Translations under genes and position numbers: made by a program
Notes under the pieces: generated by a model
Database searches by the model: none
The model's input: only the letters and a program-made list of their open reading frames with translations
What the model was told of the DNA's origin: nothing
Part shown: piece by piece, positions 10,701 through 19,408 of the stretch
Layout of the letters: each line of letters begins with the position of its first letter
Numbering within the stretch: position 1 is the stretch's first letter
Assembly: GCF_010093815.1 (NCBI RefSeq)
Contig: NW_022985549.1
Coordinates: 2,810,804-2,874,803, forward strand
DNA from: Pseudovirgaria hyperparasitica
Taxonomy: Eukaryota; Ascomycota; Dothideomycetes; Acrospermales; Acrospermaceae
Direction of reading: 5' to 3'
Length of the DNA stretch: 64,000 bases

Positions 10701-11999
10701 TAGGGAAGCCAAGCACACCTCGTCTAGCTGGCCCCATGATTTCAACCTGTCACGCAATCTCTTGAGGTGGTTCGTGTGTGTGGACCTGGCGATCATCCGC
10801 AGGAGATCCTGACCAATGGTTGTTACCGTCTTACTTGTGATTTGGGTGGTGTCTTCCGTCAGCTCGAGGAATGTCTCTACAAGCTCTTTACTAGGGTAAG
10901 TTTCAAGGATGTGAGAAGACGGAAGTAGGTGGCCAAAATTAGGCTGCAATTGCACTTTAGATGTCACTGCTTGAAATTCTGTTTGGTTATCTTCAAGGGA
11001 GGCGGAGCTAAGTCTCTGGTGTGGCTGACCTGTGCGGAGCTCGTGGTATAACAAAAATTTCTCGAGGGCTGAGCTGTGCGTAGGCGCACGATCAATGGCT
11101 GCTGGTAATGCAGCACTATTTACAGTTGCAATTGCAGCTGGTCTTGTATGTAGGCTCCCCCACATACTCTGTGACTTTGCGGATAAGGGGACAGCCATTG
11201 CAGGGATATCACTAGCTTTCGTGGCATCAGAGAACAGCGGTGGCATTTTGAGTATATCAGCCTCCTTCAATGTTCCAGCCCATGGTGTCTGATATGGTCC
11301 AGGATCTCTCGGTGCATCAGGAGGGAGGTAAAAGAGTGAAGTCAGGTCCATCGACACCGGATTGATTTGCTGTGAATCCAAATGCAACGAACGCGGGTAC
11401 ACCGATGACGAAGATAGGCTCGCATACTTATTGTAGAGTCGATGACAGGAGTCTCGACAATTCAATCCTCCCGGGGACAGCTTCAATTGATGCCTCCCAC
11501 CCAGCCCGCTTACGCGTCGATTTTGCATTCTCGACATCATCCTTCGGATTTCATCCTTCCATTTGACTCTTTTGGTATGCTCGTTCACCTCTTTACGTGC
11601 CCGTTTCGTCGTCGTCTCGCCTCGTGGCGCACTTGTATGTAGCTTCCTCCGCCCACTCCTCGTATCGCCGCTCTTCGTTATGTGGTATCCTTCCTGTTCG
11701 TCGATCTCAACAGCCGGTCTCTTGTACGGCTTATGGATCCTCTGTTCCAGTACTCCAGTTCCGCCTAATTGTTTCATCTCTTCCCCTGTCAACGCGCTTC
11801 GATGCACTAACCTCCGCCCCCGCACGCTCTTGAGCTTCTTCCCATTGTCGACAACTTTTTGCAACGTGCATATTCTCCGTCGCCTTTCTTCGTATAGCAA
11901 TAGACTGACGCCGGCGGTAGTGCCGAGGCTGCCATACAGAGCGGCATCGCGCAGGAATTTGAGCGTTTCTGTGGATGGTGCGCGTAGTATTGGGGGCAT
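7773..11999 (-). CDS. Large uncharacterised protein, probably mitochondrial helical-repeat (PPR-like)
   Basis: Uninterrupted frame. From the ATG at 11999 (MPPILRAPSTETLKFLRDA) it gives 1408 aa; the frame stays open up to 12206, adding 69 residues, so the start is uncertain. I prefer 11999 because the short hydrophobic segment AALYGSLGTTAGVSLLLYEE at about residues 17-36 followed by ERRRRI looks like a membrane or targeting N-terminus. The middle and C-terminal parts are runs of amphipathic helix pairs, for example LEALAEAADRQNWYALSPIL and TPKLAGDLLRIHQQLHRPD, with spacing like PPR or TPR arrays. The end is acidic and Trp-containing (WDWVDWPVEITDDELCDW). I cannot assign a function. Fungal PPR proteins of this size usually act on mitochondrial RNA, but that is inference. 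Confidence 0.75.
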   Translation of the reverse strand: MPPILRAPSTETLKFLRDAALYGSLGTTAGVSLLLYEERRRRICTLQKVVDNGKKLKSVRGRRLVHRSALTGEEMKQLGGTGVLEQRIHKPYKRPAVEIDEQEGYHITKSGDTRSGRRKLHTSAPRGETTTKRARKEVNEHTKRVKWKDEIRRMMSRMQNRRVSGLGGRHQLKLSPGGLNCRDSCHRLYNKYASLSSSSVYPRSLHLDSQQINPVSMDLTSLFYLPPDAPRDPGPYQTPWAGTLKEADILKMPPLFSDATKASDIPAMAVPLSAKSQSMWGSLHTRPAAIATVNSAALPAAIDRAPTHSSALEKFLLYHELRTGQPHQRLSSASLEDNQTEFQAVTSKVQLQPNFGHLLPSSHILETYPSKELVETFLELTEDTTQITSKTVTTIGQDLLRMIARSTHTNHLKRLRDRLKSWGQLDEVCLASLEEHSQELLQYYVDTSEPLAETPSLVRFTGALRDNPYEREALELIKYVWLSRKDRRRKTASTGKSLEEAFNRIIEGSIPVTLCQAIIDIVTKVDTHKEQWTRLCESRFRQVVESDVSVREKTRRMVDMLKRIRGSVPSIEPQVLRVLTEALESGKWKMTSQLVAILDKQDGIDQGNIHLILLSQSDNHHTVERLSAKYESLLPIDPGLIERVCYSIAVVRPVEHAISRIARLCSALDHGILVHTRLDKVGISNGERVLENAYVSILKKCWSTTKNINVVKDVYGMMAATTNLSKGISLMFSAIQVQARHGAGMGPTSVRSNKALEALAEAADRQNWYALSPILDTLNSLEILDAEGQMDALHPLVSVYLSTRTFDEAFSWVKSRIAQHMLKPNEELLRTLVDSALKERRGPDIPNILAYFHSVKTDFMVTPKLAGDLLRIHQQLHRPDSVTLAEMTELLHRNAPGLLSAQLGSMWSQVRDFEASKMSAKEHEEFTTPLALSIRTQSASPAAYWTQIHQWYAHGEYSKVRTAFEGRLAKHKPLTGPILDLTIAACLKETPDDSTLAESIMARARQQGIVVDIAIRRLLAHRIFTTRSDPEMIRRKVFEYYHFNQSKGLAVNHYITLSAAHELINRRKPHLAASLLREVFVSKWTAHCPFDTSIMSCWMKAHAESGNLRGFRSVLLLCERSDLMFDYRMLSSMYKHRHLLLRVMRYENRWPRHFKDIMSRHTHATREWIAEEDLVHLFRHWRSHVKILSRLQKRRNADLGIMLCQALITHSGGCVRPRAYWNTLNSADTPAREPKKVPPKSRAQSSALFPTKVQGMLPASIDILAGEAPAGISGHALHEPVLSTDIIALIGTSLTHDDPDLLPSLKQDQPYILALDSADPDTNELIANLTRRFNHRPGRAASLAAKQFYKNLVWDWVDWPVEITDDELCDWRAELREPDAGRLLYGAREARFDEQDWGRMRARAFREA

Positions 12000-12426
12000 G
12001 CTGCCGGTGGTCACCACGACAATCCAATCAAGGGGTGCTCCTGGCGGGTGTGCATCGCGAGGACGTTTAACTGAAGAATTGCGATGTACACATATGTGAG
12101 AGGGGTGGCCGAGGGTCAATGATTGGATTTGTATCGGAGATGCAGAAGAAGTTCGCCGGAGTTGGAGTGTAGCATGAATGCAGACTAGCTTGTTTCTTAG
12201 CGTCATGGATTGATGAGTCTGGATGCCTTAAGACACATGTCAGGTCTCAGACACACATCCTCGAGCAATATTATCCAAGGCAACCTTCTACGGACTAATC
12301 TTGTTTACAGGTTTTTGCTTTCCTCAAGAGAAGATATGTTCAGAATGCAAACGCAAGCCGCCAACGCCGACGCCTAAACAGCAACATAGGTAGGAACAGA
12401 CGACCATATTAACTATTGAACAGTCC

Positions 12427-13938
12427 CTATATTCCTTCCATCTCGCCCAAAAATTCCTCGCTATCAGCGATTCTCTCCTCGGGTCTCGCATCTTTGACCA
12501 CTTTTCTCTTTTTCTTCTTGTCTTTCTCAGTCCCATCTCGGTCTCCTCGGTCTATCCCTGACAGATTCTGACTGCCTGACAACCTCTGCGCAGCAAATTG
12601 TTCCATATAGCTCGCCCCTAAGCTACTCGGGTAACCAACACTGCCTGTATCCATCGCATCGACACCACTTCCACTGATGCCCCCAACGTATGAACTAGGT
12701 GGGCCTTCGCTGCTTTTGGGCAGCCCACCTGCTACCTCGTATTTCGGATCGGTTGCAAAGACTGGGCTGAAGACCTGGTTGACAGATGTGCTGAAACTGT
12801 CCGTGTAGGCTGGGACCTGGCGAATCGCTAGGGAAGATGGGGCAGGCAATGGCGAAAACGTAGATTTTTTTGGGGGGCCGACTAAGTACATATCTGCATC
12901 TGAGACAAATTCCTTACGCTCTGTTATGGGTGACCAATCGAAGTGTTGTGGTGAAATCACTGGAGATGATGTCTTTGGGGCATCCTTCAGAATGGTCGTT
13001 GAGAAAGACAGGTCAGAGGCATCTTCGTGAAGAACGCCACCCACTGCAATGACGTAGTCGATAGGATCTTCGTCTGAGAGTGGAAGACGTGCTTTCTCAG
13101 GAACCCAGACGTACACAGAAGAACCGTCCTTGTCCGTGATGGCCATATTTGGTGCTGCTGAGCCCTCATCGTCGTCTGTTGGCGTGACTGGAGTGTCGTT
13201 CTGCGGTTCATCCGACGGCCGTACAATGCTATCATCAATGCTGAGGGACACTCGTTTTCTCTTATTTTTCGATGACCGTCCGTTCCGTAGTGCTGACTTG
13301 CGAGTGAGCAGAGGATTCGCTATCGGAACAGACACAGATCTTTCGAGCTTCGAAGGATTGACCTTCAAAATTTCATCGATATGTTTCGTCGTCGGTACCT
13401 CTGGCGACGAATTGCTGCGGGTTGCTTCGAGGAGCGGAAGGAAATGCGGAGTGAAGAAACCGGCTAACTCCATTTCTCGATCGTCGTGTGGAGAACGATC
13501 GTCGTGAATCGCTCGGTCGTGAAAATGTTGTACAGGGGAAGAACCGGGTCGTCGTTGGGATGTATCAACTGGGGCTCTGTGAGGCACATCGCGTACTTCT
13601 TGTTGTGGTTCCTCACTTGCTAATAACTTAGTAGTGTCAAGTTCTGGTTGAACTACCACTTCACGACAGGATTGTTGGGCGGATAAGCGCTGCTTTAGCA
13701 GATTCTCGGAGAATTGGTCGAAGCTTCGTTGCACATCGGTTATGAAAGAGACCACTTGCTCATCAAGCTGTTGACGCTTCGCCTCAAGCTCTTCCAGGAT
13801 CGACGAGACATCCGTATCATCCGCAAATGTAAGTAATTTGTCCGAGACCTGGATATAATTCATGGCGCGGGGTTCTCTCTGCGTAACACTGGTTGGTGTC
13901 CTTCCGGAGCTATCCATTGCCATGTCTGAGAAGGTCAT
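12427..13938 (-). CDS. Uncharacterised 503-aa protein, coiled-coil N-terminus and basic C-terminus
   Basis: Single exon from the ATG at 13938. A second ATG six codons in (MAMDSSGR...) is an alternative start. Residues about 30-85 form a predicted coiled coil (SSILEELEAKRQQLDEQVV, then FITDVQRSFDQFSENLL). The middle is Ser/Pro/Thr-rich and low in complexity. Around residue 210-240 lies a basic block with SKNKRKRVSLS, and near the end KDKKKKRKVVKD, both resembling nuclear localisation signals. The last residues are acidic (ERIADSEEFLGEMEGI). I do not recognise a domain. The architecture suggests a nuclear scaffold or complex subunit, but this is not a family assignment. It is transcribed in the same direction as the large orphan downstream, with a 427-bp gap to that gene's chosen start. 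Confidence 0.75.
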   Translation of the reverse strand: MTFSDMAMDSSGRTPTSVTQREPRAMNYIQVSDKLLTFADDTDVSSILEELEAKRQQLDEQVVSFITDVQRSFDQFSENLLKQRLSAQQSCREVVVQPELDTTKLLASEEPQQEVRDVPHRAPVDTSQRRPGSSPVQHFHDRAIHDDRSPHDDREMELAGFFTPHFLPLLEATRSNSSPEVPTTKHIDEILKVNPSKLERSVSVPIANPLLTRKSALRNGRSSKNKRKRVSLSIDDSIVRPSDEPQNDTPVTPTDDDEGSAAPNMAITDKDGSSVYVWVPEKARLPLSDEDPIDYVIAVGGVLHEDASDLSFSTTILKDAPKTSSPVISPQHFDWSPITERKEFVSDADMYLVGPPKKSTFSPLPAPSSLAIRQVPAYTDSFSTSVNQVFSPVFATDPKYEVAGGLPKSSEGPPSSYVGGISGSGVDAMDTGSVGYPSSLGASYMEQFAAQRLSGSQNLSGIDRGDRDGTEKDKKKKRKVVKDARPEERIADSEEFLGEMEGI

Positions 13939-14786
13939 GAAGACGCTTCCGAACTTTCTGTTTTATAGGTATATACTACGTCCTGTGGGGTAGCCTTTTA
14001 GTAATGGACAGTGGTGTCAGTCCGCTTTAGAGTCTCCCTTTGGGTGTGTTGCTATCAACTCGTTCTCTAGCATCGTCCAGCCTTCAAGCTTAAATGACCA
14101 AACCTGCTGACTGGCGTCGGACAGACCCCGAGGTCCTGGTGCAAAGCAATTGCTATACTATTGCAATATTACTGGACGAGTGTTCCGAACCTGAAATTCG
14201 TGCGTTGAATGCGTTCGGAGAAAGAACCAGACCTCGTGACGGGCTTTGCCAGATAAATGGCCGGGATGCAGCTGCAAAGGTGGAGTAAGGATTGAAATAC
14301 TCCTCTTAAGCGCGTAGACTCGTCTTGAAACCTGATGCTCACAGTAACGACAGACAGGGAGACGAAGATTGAGTCGGGCGACTTGTTACTAAGGGTTGTC
14401 CAGCTCGCAATAGATTGTTCGCAGTCCAAACCTGCTTCGTGAATGGTGATGGATGCACAGATGGCTCCGCGCAACAATCGGTTAAGTTGTGAATAGAATG
14501 CGAGTCAAATTGGTTGTGGTGCAGGCTTCGCATGGCAATTCGACAGACAATATGCAGATGTGCGAACCTGGCCTGGCAGTGGCGATCGGATGGATCTTAC
14601 CGCACGGTTCAGCAGTCGCGAGTCGTTGATTCGCGAATCTCACGCGCTTCGTTGAGCAAGCAAGGGGCCGTGCAGGCCAAATTTAGGTGTAGTAACATGA
14701 ATCAATCGAACGGATAAGCAAGGCAAAAAAGTTAGTACGCATAGGGTGATGCCGGTATTACTTATTGGTTTGCACATCCAGACCCG

Positions 14787-14855
14787 GCCACGTCCACGTT
14801 TACATAAGGTTGGGCGGTGTGGTACATGTGAGTGTACGTGGACGTGGACGTGGGC
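14787..14855. repeat. Inverted repeats of CCACGTCCACGT with three GTGGAC units
   Basis: The left arm GGCCACGTCCACGTTTAC (14787-14804) is matched in inverse by GTACGTGGACGTGGACGTGG at about 14834-14853, with a loop of about 30 nt. Another GCACGTGG lies near 14894. The block lies about 0.85 kb upstream of the start at 13938 and about 0.3 kb beyond the 3' end of CPA1. It could be a cluster of ACGTG-core binding sites. The rest of 13939-15154 shows no gene. Confidence 0.55.
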
Positions 14856-15154
14856 GATAAGGCCCGCATGAGTAACACTCGGGAGTCATGAGGTGCACGT
14901 GGTCAAAATCGGCTGTTCTCGGACTAGGACTCCTCGTGCGAGCATATTGGAAGCTCAATGAGCCGTCACGGCATAAACTCAGAACATGTCGTCAATAGTG
15001 ATTTGGTTTCTTGTGTCCAATTTCTGGTAGTACTTTCAAGCTATCACAACGCCATAAGACGCCCAGCGCATTTCCTATGCTAACACCAATGTCAATCTGC
15101 TTTACCTCCCAAACAACCTACACAACAAATGACCGGACAGCATGGTCAGATGGC

Positions 15155-16617
15155 CTAGGCTGCAGCTGCAGCGGCTTGGGGAGCATTCTCTACTTGTCCA
15201 GCGCCGTAGCCCTTCCATTCAGTCAGGCTGGGGTGCACGCCAACACGTTCCTTGCTCAGCAGATCAACGAGGAGACGATCGGGCTTGTTACCCTGTGCGC
15301 CGAACACCGCTTGGCCTTGCTTATACTTGGCCACGCTCTCCATGTATCGGTCGAACAGATAAGCCGAGTCAAGTGGTCCTCCCTTGGCTTCGGGGTGGAA
15401 CTGGGCAGAGAAGATTGGCCGAGAAGTGTGGATGATTCCTTCGTTTGAAGAGTCGTTCAAGTTGACAAAGTATTCCTTGTATTCCTTTGGAAGCGTGGTT
15501 GCATCGACAGCGTACCCGTGGTTCTGCGAAGTGATATGGCACTTTCCGGTGGTGAGGTCCAGGGCTGGGATGTTGTGTGCGCGGTTGCCATACTTCAGTT
15601 TGATGGTTTTTGCTCCAGCAGCCAGAGCAAGGAGCTGGTGGCCCATGCAGATCCCCATGATCGGAACTTGGGAGCTGTCAATCAACTTCCGGAGGTGGTA
15701 GACAGTCTCTTGACAATGGGTCGGGTCACCAGGCCCGTTCGAGATGAACACGCCATCAAAGTGGTGAGCTACCTTATGAATAGGGTAGTTGTATGGGAAG
15801 CAAGTAACTGAGGCGCCACGAGACACGAGAGATCGCAAAATGTTCTCCTTCACACCACAGTCGATGAGGGCAACGTGGTATTCTCCATTTGCAGCATTGA
15901 CATGGAATGGCGCCTTGGTCGAAACACGGCGGACGAGGTTGATAGCCTCCGGGTCAATATAGGCTTCATCTTCGTCTGCATCATATTCCTCGCCAACGGA
16001 GATACGGGCAAGAGAAGAACCTTGTTCTCGCAGGTAAGTCACGATAGCTCGAGTGTCCACACCAGAGATAGCGGGCACACCCTCACGAGCACACCACTCA
16101 GCAAGTGACTCAACAGCAGTCCAATGAGAATGACGTTCCGCAAAATCCGCAACTACAACACCGGCAGCTTGAATGTTAGGCGATTCGAAGTATCGTAGGA
16201 GACCATGGCTATCTCGAGCCGCGGACGGGACCCCGTAGTTTCCAATTAATGGCTGGGTGAAGACGAGAATTTGTCCACGGTATGAAGGGTCAGTCATCGA
16301 CTCTGGGTATCCGACTAAGGAGGTGGTGAACACGGCTTCGCCCGAGATATTGGACTTGGCTCCAAAGGATTTGCCGTGGTAGATCGGGCCATTCTACCAA
16401 GTTAAGATACAGTCTAATGTGCGTGTGGATTCTGACATACCTTGATTGTGAAAGTGGCTCGTTCATGGGATACTGCTGTAGGTTTGCGGTTAGGAACTGG
16501 AGGATCTCGTGCAGTATTGTTCTGGATGGTTGCCAAAAACCGAGCATGCGCGCTGCTTGTGAGGGATCGGGGAGCGAAAGCCCTCGTTGAAGAGGCTTTG
16601 AGCATTCCTGAAAACAT
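15155..16617 (-). CDS. CPA1: Carbamoyl-phosphate synthase, arginine-specific small (glutaminase) subunit
   Basis: Hydrolyses glutamine and passes ammonia to the large subunit to make carbamoyl phosphate for arginine synthesis. Two exons: 16617-16441 (59 codons) and 16393-15155, separated by a 47-nt intron; 471 aa. The N-terminus ([20 protein letters not shown], rich in Ser, Arg and Ala) is a typical mitochondrial presequence. The CPSase small-chain N-terminal domain includes [18 protein letters not shown]. The class I glutaminase domain has its nucleophile Cys in [14 protein letters not shown] and the catalytic His and Glu in [12 protein letters not shown]. The orthologue is called arg-2 in Neurospora. 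The leader carries the attenuator uORF at 16981-16682, whose stop is 64 nt before this ATG. Identification is very secure. Confidence 0.96.
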
Positions 16618-16681
16618 TTTTGACGTGTACTTGGGATGCCGTAGGGATATTTTGTATGGCTTGCTGGTTTTGCTGTGAGGC

Positions 16682-16981
16682 TCAGTTTACTGACGCCTTC
16701 CACAGGTGATCTGATAGGTATGAGTGAGCGATGGCATCATACACATTCGACAGCGAGTATACCTGAGATGTAGTCCTGTACAAGTAATAATTAGCCAATG
16801 GGTCCAAAAGAGTGAACATCACAAGTGACGAGAGAATGGACAATGGTTGAGATGAAATTTCAGTATCGCTATCAGTCCAAAGCATTGGCGGTGTGTAGCG
16901 ACATAGCGTCGGTTGGCGCGAGATAAGAAAAAACAAGCAGAGGACACGTACCTGGGAAGTGAAGAGGGTCTGAAAGTGCAT
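16682..16981 (-). CDS. Arginine attenuator peptide (AAP) uORF of CPA1, split over three exons
   Basis: In fungi this peptide stalls the ribosome at its own stop codon when arginine is high, reducing CPA1 translation. Here it is 23 aa from three exons. Exon 1 is 16981-16952 (MHFQTLFTSQ), exon 2 is the 13-nt 16775-16763 (DYIS plus one base), and exon 3 is 16710-16682 (DHLWKASVN, stop TGA). Intron 1 (16951-16776) runs GTACGT...CTAAT...ACAG. Intron 2 (16762-16711, 52 nt) runs GTATAC...CTCAC...TCAG. The product has the family pattern F-T-S-Q-D-Y-x-S-D-H-L-W-[KR]-A. The Asp at position 11 equals Asp12 of the Neurospora peptide, whose change to Asn is known to abolish regulation. Phases fit exactly (72 nt in all). 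The unspliced leader is also open over the whole interval. Confidence 0.92.
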   Translation of the reverse strand: MHFQTLFTSQVRVLCLFFLISRQPTLCRYTPPMLWTDSDTEISSQPLSILSSLVMFTLLDPLANYYLYRTTSQVYSLSNVYDAIAHSYLSDHLWKASVN

Positions 16982-17761
16982 AAAGGCTTCTTTGCTTGTC
17001 CTCAGACTGTTCAGTGTTCGAATTGAAGAGAGCAATCTGTATAGGAGAGTATAGCAGCGGGGCGAGCGGAGGCGGTGAAAACTCTTTGCGAAGAGATGTG
17101 GTTTGGAAGAAGACGAGACGAGTCACCCAAGGAGGGCTGCATACATAATTAGCTATTATTTTTTTCGAGCAGCGCGCAGGAGGCGCTGAGACGCCCAGCG
17201 AATTGGGCTGCCCCAGACCCCCGCCCAGCCCCCATTTAGCAGTGCCCAGAACGCTGGAGCCGGCCTGTTGTCCCCCACCGATGACGCACCCCCATCATTC
17301 GATGCAAAATCTGTCTCCGATCTTTCACCTATGTAAAGATTCTCGCAAGTAATTGGCCTCGATCGTGACAAGCACGACAGCACATCATGTATCATGTCAT
17401 TTTGTACACTACACAGTCAAAATTCCAGTCATTATATCAACGCAACTCAATAGCAAACCTGTCAATTCAAGCAAACTATGTATATGCCACGCCGCGCTTC
17501 TAGTAGCACAGCTGCCCTGATGATCCCAATGTCATATCGTGATACGACGAGTGGGCCGTCTGGCCTCCGTAGAGATCAATATTATGATACAGAAGTCCAT
17601 GCAAGACAAAACGCCTCCTCATCAAGCCTCTATTTGATACTTGCTCTACCTAGTGTCCAAATGGTATACGCAACTTCCTGGTATATCGTCATCATTTTGA
17701 AACATAACGCCCCAAACTGCCAATGTGAACGCCTGTTGCAAACCAAAGATCGCTACGTGGA
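16982..17761. other. CPA1 5' region and intergenic
   Basis: Holds the upstream promoter and leader of CPA1 and the 3' flank of the TMEM184-like gene. No recognised gene or RNA. There is a T run near 17159-17165. No Gcn4/CPC1-type TGACTC site was clearly seen in a quick reading of both strands. Confidence 0.45.
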
Positions 17762-19408
17762 TTACCGAGCTTGGCCCACTCCGCCAAACACATTCCAGTC
17801 GTTAGATTGTGGATGATGTGGTTGTCCTGGACCCGACAGCGTGACTTGCTCGTACCCCGAATTCGACTCGTACGAGAAAGTTCTTTGTGGTTGGGCTGGT
17901 CGATATGTTGCTGATGCTGGAGTTGGATTCGAAGGTAGGCTGTCTGGGTGCGTTGTATTCGAATACACGCCGGTGTAAGGATTTGTTGGTTGCGCCTGCG
18001 CATGAGATAATAATCCTGCATTGTCGTCTTCTCGCCCTTGCAGACCTCCATACGTCCGTTGCTCCTTGTATGATTCGTAGCCCGTGTTACTCGGGTGGTA
18101 TAAGCTGTTGGCAGGCTCCCCATTGCCTGCAAACGTGATGCCTGTGTATTGTGGCTCGCTGCCGTTCAGATTACCGAGATGGGTGCCTTTTTGGTAACTG
18201 ACATCGTGATGGCGCTTGCGAGCACCAACAAAGAGCCACCTGAAGCCCCGTCCAGTCGACTTGACGAGATCCCACGGGTTAAATGCGTCCAGGAGAGCTT
18301 TTATGCCCAGTGGGCCGCCCTGATAAGAGCTTTTCGGTGCAGATTCAGAGGTGCCGTCGGTAAAGGTGTCGTCGGTCTTGTGCGATAGGTCATATTCTTT
18401 CCAAGAAAAGGACCAGATATGCAGCACAGCGAACAAAGCCATTTCAATACAAAGCAGCATGCTGGGAATTCCTACTTTGATGTCGGGATAATCGATTGTG
18501 TCGCTTGGTTTCCAAGCGCCAGAACTGACCAGAAAGTTGATGACAATAGTCTGCCAGAAACTGAAGAAAATGACTAGCTTGATGGACAGGATTTTGAGTA
18601 ACGGTCGATGATCCGCGATGTCCGGTTTCAGCTGGTAGTAAAACTGAATCAAGGCGTACATCGCTATAGTGACTGCAACTCCTTCAAACACCATGACCCA
18701 GACATGCGCGAATGCTGGATTCAGGGATGATTCGCAATATCGGCCCCCGACTTGAGTGACGACTGAGACGACGGTAAAGAAAACCCGGATGAAACAATAT
18801 TGGAAGACACTGACCCAAATTACCTGCTCATGTCAATATGGAACTGACACAACCGCGAGAAGCTCGACTCACATTGAACCACGTCAGACCACTCTTCGGG
18901 ACACGGAATGGCCCTTTCTCTTGCCCTCCAGTGCACTTTTGAACCCATGTCAAAGGAAATAGCCAGTTCTTGGGTGTAATCGACCGGAAATACTCCTTCT
19001 GATCGTGTAGATTTGGGGCTAGGTAGTTGCACAGCAGGGCGAAAAAGCTGGCTATGGCAAATGCTTCATAACAGTCTCGAAGCACCTCGAAGTATATCGC
19101 ATGTCGATAGAACAGGTATGAAAGGAACGATACGGTCGCGTAGATAGGTATCATGAACAGAATGCGGATTATACTATAGTTTGGTCAGTAAAAGCTATCA
19201 AGCCACACATTTGAGCTACATACTGTCTTTGCTCGGTTGGTACGGAGTAATGCCAGGCATGTTGCATCATGAGCCATAGTGCTACCACAACGGCTATCAA
19301 ACCAAAGACGGCGGAAACAATCAAGCCAATGTGGTGAAATTTTACTGAGTTGAACAGCGGTGTCTCCTCGATTATTTCATCGGTCAAAGTTGTGTTGCAT
19401 GTTGGCAT
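17762..19408 (-). CDS. TMEM184 / OST-alpha (LAZ1-like) membrane protein
   Basis: Seven-helix integral membrane protein of the organic solute transporter alpha/TMEM184 family (former DUF300). The molecular role in fungi is not established; relatives are linked to vacuolar and endosomal functions. Exons: 19408-19224, 19173-18873, 18823-17762; 515 aa. An extracytoplasmic N-terminus (MPTCNTTLTDEIIE) precedes TM1 (HIGLIVSAVFGLIAVVVALW). After splicing comes the family block RHIIRILFMIPIYATVSFLSY with YLFYRHAIYFEVLRDCYEAF. Further helices include FAHVWVMVFEGVAVTIAMYA and LKILSIKLVIFFSFWQTIVI. The C-terminal third is a soluble Ser/Pro/Tyr-rich tail with NPYTGVYSNTTHPDS, likely regulatory. All joins are in phase. 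Confidence 0.88.

Noticed and set aside
14094-14477. Short ORFs on both strands upstream of the 503-aa orphan
   Set aside because: No domain, no splice signals with partners, no promoter signal.
16290-16703. 137-codon open frame over the CPA1 start
   Set aside because: It crosses the CPA1 intron in another frame and has no conserved text; CPA1 exons explain the region.
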